Assembly: GCA_030141605.1 (NCBI GenBank)
Contig: JAQGDQ010000616.1
Location: forward strand, 1-62,000
Origin: Tubiluchus corallicola
Taxonomy: Eukaryota; Priapulida; Priapulimorpha; Priapulimorphida; Tubiluchidae
DNA: 62,000 nt
Direction of reading: 5' to 3'
The notes beneath the pieces were generated by a model, which ran no database searches, was not told where the DNA came from, and saw only the letters and a program-made list of their open reading frames with translations. Shown here in pieces: positions 28,101 to 43,100 of this stretch; position 1 is the first letter of the stretch; the number at the start of each line of letters is the position of its first letter. A program made the position numbers and the translations under genes.

Positions 28101-31100
28101 ATCAGAGATTAACAAAAATTGAGACAAAAATCCGCAGTCTCAATTAAATTTCTGTGTTAAATTTAGTTGTAACAAAATTCTACTGCTTATTTAAATTTAG
28201 TTTTTTTGGCAACGAATAGTCATCAACGTCAACAATACCATTGTGGTCATCATAACTGTCATCATCATCAACATTCTCATAGTCGTCATTGCACTGAAAT
28301 GCACCTTGACCAGTAAAAAAACTCAAAATGCTCTTTAAGTCCTATGGGACAATTTAACTACCCGGGCCCTGCTTAAATCCTGCTTAATACAAATTAACCA
28401 GAAACAAAACCAGAACTTACCGATGGTTCTGCGGTCCGTGTGCTGTGCCTCGATCCAACGGGTCTCCTATCGTCATCTTTTTTACCTCTGCCACCTAGTG
28501 TGAATGATTCGAATTAAGTGTAATAGTTTTTGACATAGGAATAGGTACTTAGTAACATTAATGGATGCCTTCTACTTTCGATAGGGTTACTGATGGACAG
28601 AAAGATTAGGTATGAAAAACTTATTCCAAAAAAATCAGACAGTATCAGAATCAATCCTAGAATCGATAACACTTCTGTTTCCTGTCTTGGTCATACTAAA
28701 CTAGCTAAATACTTAAAAATTGTATGTGCTGTTGCACTGTCCGCTAGCACAAAATGAATTTTTACTACTTTTTTCTACTCAGCGGTTGCAGGAGTATCAG
28801 TAATCAGTTCAATAACCAAAAAAACAAACACACAAGTAAAGTAATTGTAATATAACAACAAGTTAATTCACATCATCTAAGTTCGTAAATTAATTGCACA
28901 TCACACAAGTTTAGTACTGTAGCTCTACATAAGTTCATTTCACATCACATAAGTATACATACAAAAGTTATTTTCACGTTGTGAAAGTCATTTTTGAAGT
29001 TGTTGTTTAGTCACATTGCTATGATTGAGTTTAGACACAGAGAAGTATGAATAGGAACCAAAAATCTATAATAAATATTTGGACTGCACACAATAGAAAA
29101 CTGTTTATTAAACTACAGAAAACATGAGTAGCAAAACTGCTGCACTGAACATTGAGCAAACTAGAAAAGCAAAAACAGTCAGTAAAACCTGTTTCACAGT
29201 CAGTATACAGGTATAGAACTTGACCTATGCAGAGTTGCACAGGCTTCACAACAACCATTAATTTTAGATACATCGTACAATTCCAACTTCCACACACATC
29301 ATATAAGTTAATTATTTGCACATAGAGTATTTAAATTTGAAATTATGTGACTAATGACTATACAATGACTACATGAAACAACTCAAATTCTTCACATCAA
29401 TTAAGCAAGGGAATGTATACACCTCTGATATATAAAAGGCACGAATTATTGGATTCTACATGCAACAATTATTACTGTATCAGACTTAAAATGTTTAGGT
29501 AATCAGTATATTGTTGTGCTATCTTCAATACATTTTTATTTTGATCGTGAGGCACAGGATTTCCGGAAAGGTAATACAGTAAAGTAACTTAAACATCTCA
29601 GGACGGGAAAATTTGCTCGAGTTATACGTAAGTACGAGTTAGAAGATGTTTGTAAGAAAACAAGATTGAATCACTCATCAACATCGGACAATACACTAGC
29701 CTATGAAAATGACAAACTGAACCTTTAACCAAATATCATTTATTAATTTTTATGATTAATCAAAAAATATCAAATGTCTGGTCTACCTCTATTGTAGTCT
29801 GAGTAGCATGGTGAATAGAATTTGGCAACAATAATAATGTGATCTACATTAAACCACGTTCGTAAAGCCATGTTGTGTGCAACGTTCTGCTAAGGTAATA
29901 CAAGAAACCTTGGCATTTTTGCTGAATATAGCACTAATCAAAATCGTAATGTGGTGCACACTTCCACGTAAGATTTCTCACCTGGGAGGCTCTTTGAGAC
30001 AGGCAAGGTAATTTCAGTCAAATTCTCAAGAATTGTACTGGGATTCAGTTTGAGTTACACAATGTTTGGTAAAGGAAAAAACGAAAGGTAAAATCCGTTA
30101 CACAAGATCTGTTCGAGACACAAGAATTCGAGTTATACCCGGTGAGAGTTATATGTAGTTTACTGTATGTAATTGACACACAGCTAATATAATTTTTAAT
30201 TTGCCATTGTACTAATGCCACAAAAGCCTAAAAAGCTAAAACGAATTCTACGGAACCGATATGAATATTGCTCACCATTTTCTCCACAAACTCATCATGG
30301 ATGGAATCTGCTACAAATATTCGTCCAGCCGCTATGCAGTTCTCACCCTTGTTGAAAAACACAGCGCCGCTTGCCTACAGAAACACAGAGAAAACTTTAC
30401 AGTAAAAATTGAAAAATACGGCAGCGCTTGCCTACAGAAACACAGAGAAAACTTTACACTAAAATTGAAAAATACGGCACCACTTGCCTACAGAAACACA
30501 ATAAAAAACATTCAAAACTTAAAATCATTGATTATCGGTGCACGTTCTTATCATAATACCGTCAAATTTGTTTATATGTATATTTATATGTTTATATACA
30601 GGTATATATGTATGTATCATTAACATATATATTGTATATTAACTATTGCTAGCAGTTATAAACAAATAAAAGACAATTTCCAATTTATGTACCTCACAGA
30701 GAGTATGTTATCTTGCATATTGACCAAAAACGTTAAAAGACGGGGTAGTTAGAATCAGGGATGTTAAATAATATAAATATGGCATTACGTTAATGATACG
30801 ATTCCAACGATACATTATACGGCGATACACGATAAGAATGATAGATATATCGGAGATACAATGGTAACAATAAAAACAAATTACCGATACATATATCGTT
30901 ATAGATAACATTCCTAGTTAGAATAAGTACACAAAACTAGGCTATAATTACCAGTCCAGTTTAACTGTTTTGAGTTTTGGAATTAAGGATTGAAAATTAA
31001 AAAGTTATGAATGTTTGCCAGTCTGAATAAGCAGGAATTGTAGAGGGAACTTACCTGTCTGACAGCTCTCTTCATATTTGGTAAGTTATGAATGTTTACC

Positions 31101-34100
31101 TGTCTGAATAAGCAGGAATTGTAGAGGGAACTTACCTGTCTGACAGCTCTCTCCATATTTGGTAATTTATGAATGTTTACCTGTCTGAATAAGCAGGAAT
31201 TGTAGAGGGAACTTACCTGTCTGACAGCTCTCTTCATATTTGGTAAGTTATGAATGTTTACCTGTCTGAATAAGCAGGAATTGTAGAGGGAACTTACCTG
31301 TCTGACAGCTCTCTCCATATTTGGTAAGTTATGAACGTTTACCTGTCTGAATAAGCAGGAATTGTAGAGGGAACTTACCTGTCTGACAGCTCTCTCCATA
31401 TCACAGTCTCCAAAAATAATGAGAGGAGATTTTCCTCCAAGCTCTAGTGAACACTTCTTTACATTACTTACAGCACAGCTGAAATACAAGAAGTAAACAA
31501 TTTAACTTACATATCAAAGCAAAGATGTGGGAAAAATAGATCCAAATAAGAGTCTGCAGAACATGTTAATGACTTTTTGAAAGAGGAAAAAAGGGTTGAG
31601 AGGGCAAATGAAGCTCAAGATTTCGTAAATTGCTGATTGGTTTTTCAATGATAGTAGTGATGGCAGTAGGATTAGGAAAAGTTAGGATTAGTTAGGTTGT
31701 GGGATTAGGAAAAGTTAGGATTAGTTAGGTTGTAGGATTAGGAAAAGTTAGGATTAGTTAGGTTGTAGGATTAGGAAAAGTTAGGATTAGTTAGGTTGTG
31801 GGATTAGGAAAAGTTAGGATTAGTTAGGTTGTGGGATTAGGAAAAGTTAGGATTAGTTAGGTTGTGGGATTAAGAAAAGTTAGGATTAGTTAGGTTGTGG
31901 GATTAAGAAAAGTTAGGATTAGTTAGGTTGTAGAATTAGGAAAAGTTAGGATTAGTTAGGTTGTGGGATTAGGAAAAGTTAGGATTAGTTAGGTTGTGGG
32001 ATTAAGAAAAGTTAGGATTAGTTAGGTTGTAGAATTAGGAAAAGTTAGGATTAGTTAGGTTGTAGAATTAGGAAAAGTTAGGATTAGTTAGGTTGTGGGA
32101 TTAAGAAAAGTTAGGATTAGTTATGTTGTAGAATTAGGAAAAGTTAGGATTAGTTAGGTTGTGGGATTAGGAAAAGTTAGGATTAGTTAGGTTGTAGGAT
32201 TGGGAAAAGTTAGGATTAGTTAGGTTGTAGGATTAGGAAAAGTTAGGATTAGTTAGGTTGTGGGATTAGGAAAAGTTAGGATAAGTTAGGTTGTAGGATT
32301 AGGAAAAGTTAGGATTAGTTAGGTTGTAGGATTAGGAAAAGTTAGGATTAGTTAGGTTGTAGGATTAGGAAAAGTTAAGATTAGTTAGATTGTGGGATTA
32401 GGAAAAGTTAGGATTAGTTAGGTTGTGGGACTAGGAAAACAGGGCAAAGGAAAATTAGTGAAAGGAGTTAAAAGGAAACCTCCAAACCAATTCCTCTTGA
32501 CAATGCTCACAACAAAATTTTCATCAAAGTTGTTCTTCACACTCAAATATGGAGTAAAGAAAAGCACAGCAAACTGGAAAACTAGATACGAAGTATAGCA
32601 GACATAGAAATATAATTATAAAAATTAAATTTCTCTACGTCACAATAGTTACAGAAGTTAAATTCTCAAGGCGTATGATGATAAACTCGAGTTGCGTACA
32701 CAGTAATAACTAAATAGCCTGTCACGATCCACAATGCTGAAATATTAATTCTTAAAGCTGAATTTAGCTAAACGAAGCACTTTGCGTGATCTCCTGCTGT
32801 GTTGGACTAAGAAAAGCAAGCCATGCCCAGGGCCTATTTCATGGGGGGGATACTTTCCCGGGGCCTGAACCTCCAGGAGGCCTCCCGCCAAGGTAACAAT
32901 TTTTTTGCTTTATGCGAACATACTGCCTCCTCTCTCGCTCTCTCTCTCTCTCTTTCCACACGCGCGCTGTTTGGTATTAAGGACTGTTTTTGAGAATAAA
33001 GCATTTTTTCTTTCAATTGTTCTTTCCTTTAACAACTGTATTCACACGCCCCACTTCCCCGGGCCTAGCTTAGGCTGAAATAGGCCCTGGCCATGCCGAC
33101 TGAAAAGGTCTTGACAACGATTAAAGAGACACATGCTGGCTGACCTCTTCATGATCTGCTGTCCGATTTCCGTCGACCCCGTGAAGCCAATTTTCCGCAC
33201 GTCCGGATGGTCAGCTATTGCTTGGCCGATTTCAGCACCTAGAAGCAAACATGTGCATTATACCTACAATATCTGTTTCTATAATGCAGAACAAGAAACG
33301 CCATGCTCATTTGTTATAGCTGATAGTTATATCACCACATTCTGTACTCGAAAACAGGAGTAATACGGCTCCAGCAAGTTAATGTTCCTCCTTTCCCAAA
33401 CAGAGAGACTCAGTTCTAGTGAGTCTCCTGTCCCCGTAAATTTGGAGGTGTGCATGCATAATTGTAAACAGTCGTCTCATCATTGTAATGGCACTTAGTT
33501 GCTTAATTACTTCAATGAAATAAGAATGTTTCCAGCAAGAATGCTATAATTATCAATTAACATATAACAATACTGAGTGAAAGATAAGCACCAGATAAAG
33601 GTAGTTCTTTAAAATAGATCAGATTCATAGTCAAAGGTTTTTTTTGTAAAATTTTGTAAATGTGCATTTATAATGTAAAATGATTGTGACTACAGACATT
33701 AATCTCAAATAAAAGAATTTTTTTTGTTACTGCTGTTGATGTTGTTGTTGTTGTTGTTTTGTTGTTGTTGTTGTTGTTGTTATTATTACTATCATTATTA
33801 TTGTTATTATCAAATGTAACAATACAAAGTGATTGATAAGAACCAAAGAAAATACCACGTAACAATGAACTGATGACTGAACAGCAGATATAGTGTGAAA
33901 CAATGATGTAACCATGTGAAAGTGACATGGTAGAGACAGCAGTTTGAAAATGTGAAAACTCTCTAAGAAAAGGTGATAAACAAGTCCGAGTTCGTAATAT
34001 ATTAATAACGTACCTGAGCCAGGTAAAATATTAATAACACCAGGTGGAAAACCGGATTTGACGACTAGTTCAGCAAATTTCAAAGCTGTCAGTGGTGACA

Positions 34101-37100
34101 CCTATAGTTAAGAAACAAAATTAGTTCACACATAAAGCAAATTTAATTCCTAATGATAAGAATACTGACAATTAATGAAAAAAATCCAACAACTAAAAAA
34201 AGAAAAAACACAATGTTTCAAGCCACCACTGCAGTTTATCTTCAAGAGAAAGAATAAGAAAGAAAAAGGAAAAATCAAGAAATTACTAATAAAAATTTAG
34301 TGGAAGTTTTTTAAATTATTAATATTTAAAAAGGAACCAATCGCATAGAAAAAACACAGCAGCACAATAAATAAAAAACGCAAGAGAAAAAACAGAAGTA
34401 TAAAATTACTGGCCACACAGACATAACAAAAATAAACCTTTCCACAGTTCAGCAACGCCTGTGCAGTGTTAAGTGAACCCCAGCAACACATCTTAACTAC
34501 AATGGTTGAGTGACATGTGGGTAAAGCAAAGCCATCTGCCGAATCAGTTCAGTAACTTTAGCTGCGGCACCATTTTCTTGTTGTTTTGTGTGGACTTTAC
34601 TCAATTATGCATTATTCTGCTTGATGTAGAGTGATTTACTAACAGGATCTTACTTTTGGGACCAAGAAAAATGAACTAACTTCTAGCTAGATGTTAAAAT
34701 GTTACGACTAAAATATCATGGGCTGAGAAGCATTGTCAAGTGTAGACAAATACGTTGTCTGGTTCACTTAATCTTTGACCTTTTCACAATCATCAAATGC
34801 TGCAACTTTGAAAAGGCTTATCGACAAAATTACTAATTTCACATTTTTTGGCTGTATGAATCACTCATGATAAACAGCAATTATAAAATGTAGAAACTAA
34901 ACAAAGAATGGCAAATGATCATTATAATGTGCTGAAAATTTCTTAGTAGAATAATATTGTTGTTTTTTTACCTGAGCAGGTTTCAACACGACTGTATTCC
35001 CAGCTGCAAGGCAAGCGGACAACTTCCAGGCCAACATCATGAGGGGATAGTTCCAAGGCGTCACAATTCCGCACACCCCTATCGGTTCTCTTCGAGTAAA
35101 AGTGAGATTTCGCAATGGTCGCGCATGACTAATCGGAATAGTTTCACCCTGAATAAACAAACACGGGAAATGGTTGCCGACTATAAAACAACTAAAGCAA
35201 AGAAATAAGTACAACATTCTACAAACTAGAAATGCATTCTCTAGACTGAATACTTCTATGAATACTAACTGATGACATAGATTTTCATGGATGAATTAAA
35301 AAAACTCAGTTGACTACTTAGCTCGCTCATTAAGTGTTAGCAGATGTACAAGAGACTAAAAACAAACAATTTGTTGTATTTTATGTGAGCCAATACAGAG
35401 TTCACTAATTTATACACATATTCTCTGAAATATGTTAGAAAAACGTATTTTGCTTTAAGAATATTTGCTAAGCAAACATAAACAGTGTAAAAATGAACAT
35501 AGTGAAAGCCATAATTCTACTTCACATATAATGATATTTAATTTGCTTACTATAAAGAACACGAGTACCGAAAATCAAAGCTTTCTGTACATCCTAATAA
35601 GTGTAACTGCATTAAAATTTAGTACCGAAAATCAGAGCTTTCTGTACATCCTTATAAGTGTAACTGCATTAAAATTTAGTACCAAAAATCAAAGCTTTCT
35701 GTATATCTTTACAAGTGTAACTGCATTAAAATTTAGTACCAAAAATCAGAGCTTTCTGTACGTCCTTGTAAGTGTAACTGCATTAAAATTTAGTAAGCAA
35801 AAATAAAGTTAGAAATTGAGTGTAATTTTCCACACATACAAACAAAAAACTGCAGACCTGAATTTTATCGCACCAGCCGGCAAAATAACGGAATGTATCA
35901 ATAGACATTCCAACGTGAGTTTTCAGCGCCAGTGTGTAGACGGCGCCAGAGTCAATACTTTCTATTGTCGCAAGTTCTTCCCTGTGCTGATCCATAAGAT
36001 CCGCTAATCTAGAAAAAATGCAAAAACCTCATTAATTCACATCTTCTCACTCCTAAACATTCTAAGTAAAGACCGCACATTCTGTTTACTAGGACAATAT
36101 TAGTTCCTAAACTCCATATTATTATTGCACAGTTTTAGAAACAATTTACTGAATAATTTACTTATCTTACCTATATACAAAATACTTGGAAACCATCACA
36201 AATCCCTAAACAGCAAGTAAAATTAACATGCCTGCAATGAACAAATGGTCTACCATTGGCTTACCTACAACTTTGTAGCCTAAAAAATAGGGTTTCCACG
36301 GATAGCAAAAATCAGACTCGGGTACCCTATTCCTTATATCAGTCGGGTACCCGGGCACAAGATTGTTAAGATTCACTTACTGGCAATGAAGAAACTGCAA
36401 TCATTTATATTCACAAATAAAAACAACCACTGGTGCATTTTAATTAAGTTCACTGTTATGTTAATAATAAGCATTCATTTATTACACCACAAGAGCCTGA
36501 ACACACGAGCTGTGAGTCGCAAAAGTTAATGTTTTCCTACGCAAGGTATTTAACTGAGTTTTTATCTGCCAGACTTTTTAACTACTTACTAGAACTCTCT
36601 ATCAATGAGTCGGCTATGTCTACCTAGATACAGCACTAAGCACTATTAATACAGCGTAGGGATTAGGGGAATAAAATAATCTATATTATCCTTTTTGTAT
36701 GTTGTTAAACGTACAAGTCTGTTAATTCGTATTCTTTGTTGGTGGCCTGGTTTTAAAGGTTAATAAACAATTTCACATGGATAATTAACCTCTTGGTAAA
36801 AAAATCATAATTTACATTTGTAATTCACCCTTAGAGCAAACATAGTTTGATCTGCCATTTCCCTATTGGTTGATTGCCTGGCACACTGCCAATGCAGTAG
36901 TTAATAGTCTGCACCTACTGTAGAATGTAACAATAGACATAGACATAGACATAGAACATTTATTTTCTCCAATTAGTTTAACACCAAATTTTTTTTAAAT
37001 ATTAAGTAATTATAATCATGGAGCAGGGCAGGGAAGGACCATAGGGTCATGTAGTCTCCTGCCCTTTCTTACAAATAGATTAGTCCATTAAAAATTAACG

Positions 37101-40100
37101 GTGATGCTGCAGATAACAAAAACAAATAAGAAAAAAATAATAATAAAAACAGTATAAATGATACAAATTATCCAAAAAGAACAGAAAACAAAAAATAATA
37201 AAGTTAGATACCAAAATGTAAACAAAACAAAACAAAACAATTATTCAGTAATCAGGATTATTATATGTAGTAGTTTCAAACTTGATCTTATTAACATTTG
37301 AAACTACTACATATACTCTTAATTACTGAATAATTGTATTGTTTTGTTTAGATTTTGGTATCTAACTTTATTATTCTTTGTTTTCAGTTCTTTTTGGATA
37401 ATTTGTATCATTTATGCTGTATTTATTATTTTTCTTATTTGTTTTTGTTATATATACAGTATTAGAAATGTCTGCATTTTCATTGTTTGGAGCCAGGCAG
37501 AAAGATCAGCTTCATTGTTTGGAGCCAGGCAGAAAGATCAGCTTCATTGTTTGGAGCCAGGCAGAAAGATCAGCTTCATTGTTTGGAGCCAGGCAGAAAG
37601 ATCAGCTTCCATTGTTTGGAGCCAGGCAGAAAGATCAGCTTCATTGTTTGGAGCCAGGCAGAAAGATCAGCTTCATTGTTTGGAGCCAGGCAGAAAGATC
37701 AGCTTCATTGTTTGGAGCCAGGCAGAAAGATCAGCTTCATTGTTTGGAGCCAGGCAGAAAGATCAGCTTCATTGTTTGGAGCCAGGCAGAAAGATCAGCT
37801 TCATTGTTTGGAGCCAGGCAGAAAGATCAGCTTCATTGTTTGGAGCCAGGCAGAAAGATCAGCTTCATTGTTTGGAGCCAGGCAGAAAGATCAGCTTCAT
37901 TGTTTGGAGCCAGGCAGAAAGATCAGCTCTCATTGTTTGGAGCCAGGCAGAAAGATCAGCTTCATTGTTTGGAGCCAGGCAGAAAGATCAGCTGCATTTT
38001 CATTGTTTGGAGCCAGGCAGAAAGATCAGCTTCATTGTTTGGAGCCAGGCAGAAAGATCAGCTGCATTTTCATTGTTTGGAGCCAGGCAGAAAGATCAGC
38101 TTCATTGTTTGGAGCCAGGCAGAAAGATCAGCTGCATTTTCATTGTTTGGAGCCAGGCAGAAAGATCAGCTTCATTGTTTGGAGCCAGGCAGAAAGATCA
38201 GCTTCATTGTTTGGAGCCAGGCAGAAAGATCAGCTTCATTGTTTGGAGCCAGGCAGAAAGATCAGCTGCATTTTCATTGTTTGGAGCCAGGCAGAAAGAT
38301 CAGCTTCATTGTTTGGAGCCAGGCAGAAAGATCAGCTTCAGGTAATAAACAATGAACAATGAACAATGAACAATGAACATTACCACAAAACACCAACCAA
38401 TGAGACAAGAGGAAACCCCATAAAAAGCCTGACAGAGAAAAAACATCTCACCTGTACATTATTGAGCCTCTATCCCGTGCACTCATCTTACCCCAGTCCC
38501 CCTCGTAGAAGGCGTTGTGAGCGTAATGTATTGCCAAATCAACATCCTCGGATGAAGCCTTTTGTACCTAAACAAATCAGATACCTTGTAATGTTCTCCA
38601 TCAACATCTATAACTACTGACAAAGAAGTTACTTAGTAAAGTTGTAAAGTTAGTTTCTTTGTTTGTTTTCCTTAAACAATTGGTGCCAGTACTCGGCGAT
38701 ACAAAAAAAATAGACAAGGAAGCTGTTCAGAAATATCAATCGTCATCTCTGGAGTCGCAAGTCCTCAGACATGACCCTTGCTATCACTTCATCCTGCCTT
38801 GTCACCTCGGCCTCCCGTGTCTTTTTGATATCTAATGGTGTGTTGACAAGATTTTTCTGGATGAAATTGATGTGAGCAGCTGCCCTCCTAGTGGTTTGTT
38901 TTCTTGCTGCATTGCTTCTTTGAAAGTTAACTTTAATGGACTGTCATCTGGTAGTCGTATAACACGTGCTATCCATCTTAATCTTCTCTTTTTGATTTTA
39001 ACTGTCCATTCCTCTGCCTTGATTTTATTAAACAGATCCTGGTTTGATGTTTTCTTTGGCCATTTTATTCCTAGAACGTTTCTGCAGTTTCTTCTTTAAA
39101 AAGCATCAATTTCTGATTTGTGTTGAGCTTTGATTGTCTATAATTCTAAGTTAAAGAGAAACACAGTTTCCACAAGTGCAGCAAAAATCTTCTTGATTTT
39201 GTATCTAGACTAATCATCTTACTTTCAAAATTTTTTCTTAATTTGGAATATGAAACCAGTGCTAAGATTTTCTTCTTGATATATCTTCATCTGTTGCTAG
39301 AAGACTGCCTATGTATTTACATTTCCTCCACGCATCATCTCCATTCCTTTTTATGTGATACTCTTCTGTTTTATCTTTATTTGATATGAGGTCAATTTCT
39401 TTTAATTCCGTTTCTACTTTGATTTTCAAATCATCTATTTCATCTTTGGTTCTTGCTATCTATGCAATATCATCAGCATATTGCAGGTCTATGGTTGTAG
39501 GGAATTTTGTTTCATTAGCATAATTGTGTTCTAATTCTGTTCCCGATAGCAGCTTTTCTGAATCCAGATTTGTATAATTGTGGTCACAAAGTTCTTTTCT
39601 CGGTATACTACTATTCCTGTCCATTAATGCTATAGCAAGGTAGAAAGTGAAGAGAACAGGACTTAGGCAGTCTCCTTGAGGTATTCTGTTATTCGTAGAA
39701 AATAAATCACTGTTTGCCTTCATATCTAACACTAATTAGATCTTCTAATATTGAGATATTGGACTTGGCCATTCCATGTGGGAAATATGGGAAACCTTTT
39801 CTGGATCATTAACACTCAATTTGCTGTGCTAACCAGTCACATCAAGTACTTCCAAAAAGTTTTGACATACATGCATACTTTACTGAAATATATCGAAAAT
39901 TGCAAATAGACAGTAATTGTTCAAAATAAATCCCAATTATTTTATTAATGATTAATCATTTATTTCAACAGACATATTAACATTAATGGATCTCTAGTTG
40001 CAGGCAAAGTTTAACTTAAAAAGGACATGTGTGCACACACGCACGCACTGATATATGATAGACATACGTTTATAAAAAGAGATATATTTTGCTTACTTTC

Positions 40101-43100
40101 AGTATTTCATATAATTTGCACATACCTGACATATTTCGGTCTCATCGTTTGGGTTGATAGTAGGATACGTGCGCTCGCTCAACGTGTCCACAAACTCGTT
40201 ATTAATAAATAATTGACTAGGAAAGCGAATATCCATATTATTTACACGCATTGACACCTGGAAGAATTAAAAAATGTGCAAGATTAGAACCAGACTATCT
40301 AAAGAGGAACTTTTGATGGTAAAGTAAAACTAGGTGGTGAAAAACAGAACTATAGAACTGAAAACAGCAGTACTAAACATCACACATTCACTACAATTTA
40401 ATTCTCGCAGTATTATCAGTTCATCAAATGTTATAGAATGAGACAATTCAATCAGAAATAATCACTCATCCACTTACTGATCAATTCAAGGCTGCTTAGC
40501 CTACTAACTTAGTCAACTGATTTTGCAAAACTATGTGAGTAGAGGAAGTCGACAAATAAAAATTTGGCTAAAGTTTACAAATCCCCACACACAAGAAATT
40601 AGTTCGTGAAGCGAATTAGGATTAGTGTTAGGATTAGGATTAGGGTCAGGATTAGGGTTGGGATTTGGTTCAGGGATAGGGTTAGGGTATTTAAATTGTG
40701 TGGGGAATTGTAAACTCCTTCCTTAAGTTTATTTCTTGTAAGTCAATAAGATGCATCAATAGTACTTCTCGTAGAAAAAGACTTTAGAATTTCCCACACA
40801 ATTTAAATACTCTAACCCTACCCTAACCCAAAAATTCCGAAAATTTTTCTTTGTCTTATCTGGCAACTGGAACTGGTTTTAATAACTGAAATGCAAACTG
40901 TGTAAGAAGAGGACAATAAACCTTTTTTTCTAAAAAAATTAAATCAAATACGTACAGCATTATATTCAACTTCTTTAGTTGCACCCCCGCCTCGAGATCT
41001 TGAAACCACGGTCCGCACAAATTCGTCGAATGTTGTGGCCATGTAGACGTCCTCATTTTCCAGTGCAACTCCTCCACACTTTTCCTTCACTTCTTCAACT
41101 AACCTGGAAAAAGCAACAAGTGAAAGCATCATCACTGTGTGGGACAATCTAACAAGCCCTGCTTTTTGATTGCCCGCAACACATTTACCTTCGTGTATAA
41201 GTGAACATTGTTTGAGGCTTTTTCTGTGCAGTATTTCTTATTTGTATTATATCCATTGTAGGCCCTTTCACTAGATATTGTATATGTAACCATTGTAAAT
41301 GTGCAAGGTGAAATAAATGACTTATGACTTAAATGACTTATGACTTATTATCACGTTAGAGCAGGGGTCCCCAAACTATGGAGGACCATCGACACCTTTA
41401 TTGAATCCTTGACTTCTCATCGACTCCCGGGCATGTACAAAAAAATAAATATTAATAATAATTAAGTAGATTGCAGTTTCCACATACATTAGCGAGGGGA
41501 ACTAATACGAAGGAAACTGCATACAAAACCCTGCTTTCCATATATATCAGTAAGGGAAATTGCAGACCAAACTGTTGTTCTGTATGCCTCCCCATTGTGA
41601 AAATTCCCTCCCCCCTTAAATAGATTAAAATATTAACATAACTTTTATTACATTAGTTGACATCATTAATGGCTAGGACATGATTGATGAGCATCAGCAA
41701 AGGACATTGATATTTGGCTGGAGTTTGATGAGTTTCATTCGTAAGTCTCTACGCTCTTCCGGGTTCCATCTGTTCCTCTGCTTTGTTAGAACTGCATTTG
41801 CATGGTTAAAACCAGCTTCAACCAACACGTATGAACTTGGGAATGCAAGTAAAAATAGTTTGCGTATTTATTAGCAGCATTTTCACTGCTCCAATAGTCA
41901 CTGAGGCTTTTACTTTTGAACAATGATTTAGCTTTTTGACCCCCAGGCACTTATCGACCCTAGGATAGTCCCATTGACCCCCGGGAGCCAATATCGACCA
42001 ACTTGGAGACCCCTACGCTAGAGCATCATCATCATATCATCACAATTAGTCCACTATGGCTAATGAAATGTTTTGCAATATTGGTTCTGCAGTAAAAGAG
42101 TTGGCAATCATATCTAGTATTATGTGATTTGTCATTTTAATAACATGATTCTCGAAGCATATATTCATAATGTTAGTTTAACACGTCTAAGTTCTGCTGG
42201 CAACTCATCTTGATTTGGGCATAATGTGCACATTTGCGGTTGAATAGTTTTTTTATTACAAATGCTAACTTTGTCATAGCTATGCTCAAAGCATCCTCAA
42301 TGTATATGACTATTTCAGAAAACAACATAACAAATGTAAAATTCACTAATAATTATTACCCAGACAGCACCTTACAAAAACTTGCAAAACCTTTCATTAT
42401 TTCACAGAAGCTCTCAGTAAACGAAGTGTCCTTTTGCTATTCCTTTCGCCGAGTTTTCCAAATTATCATTGTACTGCATTATATTGCATAATATATGTAA
42501 TGGAATCAAAAAATTGAATTGAAATTATATGTAATGACAAGGTTACTCGTATTGAAAATGGAAGATATTTCTCTCCCCTCGTGGCTCAGTATGAAATTGA
42601 CATGAGACAATATAGCACAGTGTGCTTGTTCACCTGCAGAGTAAATATGCAAGACTGGATTTGCACAAGTGAACAAAATTTGTGCCAGGTGGACCCAGAA
42701 AAAAGTGAAATTTCTTGATCAACTTCAATACCCTAGTTACCTGAGGGTGACATGACACCCTTAGAACATGCTTGGTAAACAAACAACAATTACTAGGAAC
42801 AATTCTACAGCCACGTGAAAGGCAATCAGAGTTCTTGCTGCTATAGACAAGTTACGCCACCTGTAATGGAGTATGCACGCACAGAATGGCAGATACATTT
42901 GTGTCTATTGTTAGGATTGTATGCCAAGTAGTATGAATGATAATCTACGTTTCCCACATTAATACAGCTGTTGCTTTATACTTCACAAGCAGCATATTGA
43001 TTCATATATCACAGTCGTTATATTTGATGAATTTACTTGGCTTGCATGTGTTCATTCTACATTGTTGTTGAACACAAAAACACTAGATGAACATTTCTGG

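Noticed and set aside
30983-31489. 168-codon minus ORF as one extended exon with five in-frame repeats
   Set aside because: The canonical donor at 31379 joins exon 14 with the exact family sequence; the extended reading is kept only as a possible splice variant.
37344-38362. Three overlapping plus-strand ORFs of 291-333 codons
   Set aside because: All are readings of a 32-bp minisatellite without stops in any frame, inside an intron and antisense to ALDH1L.
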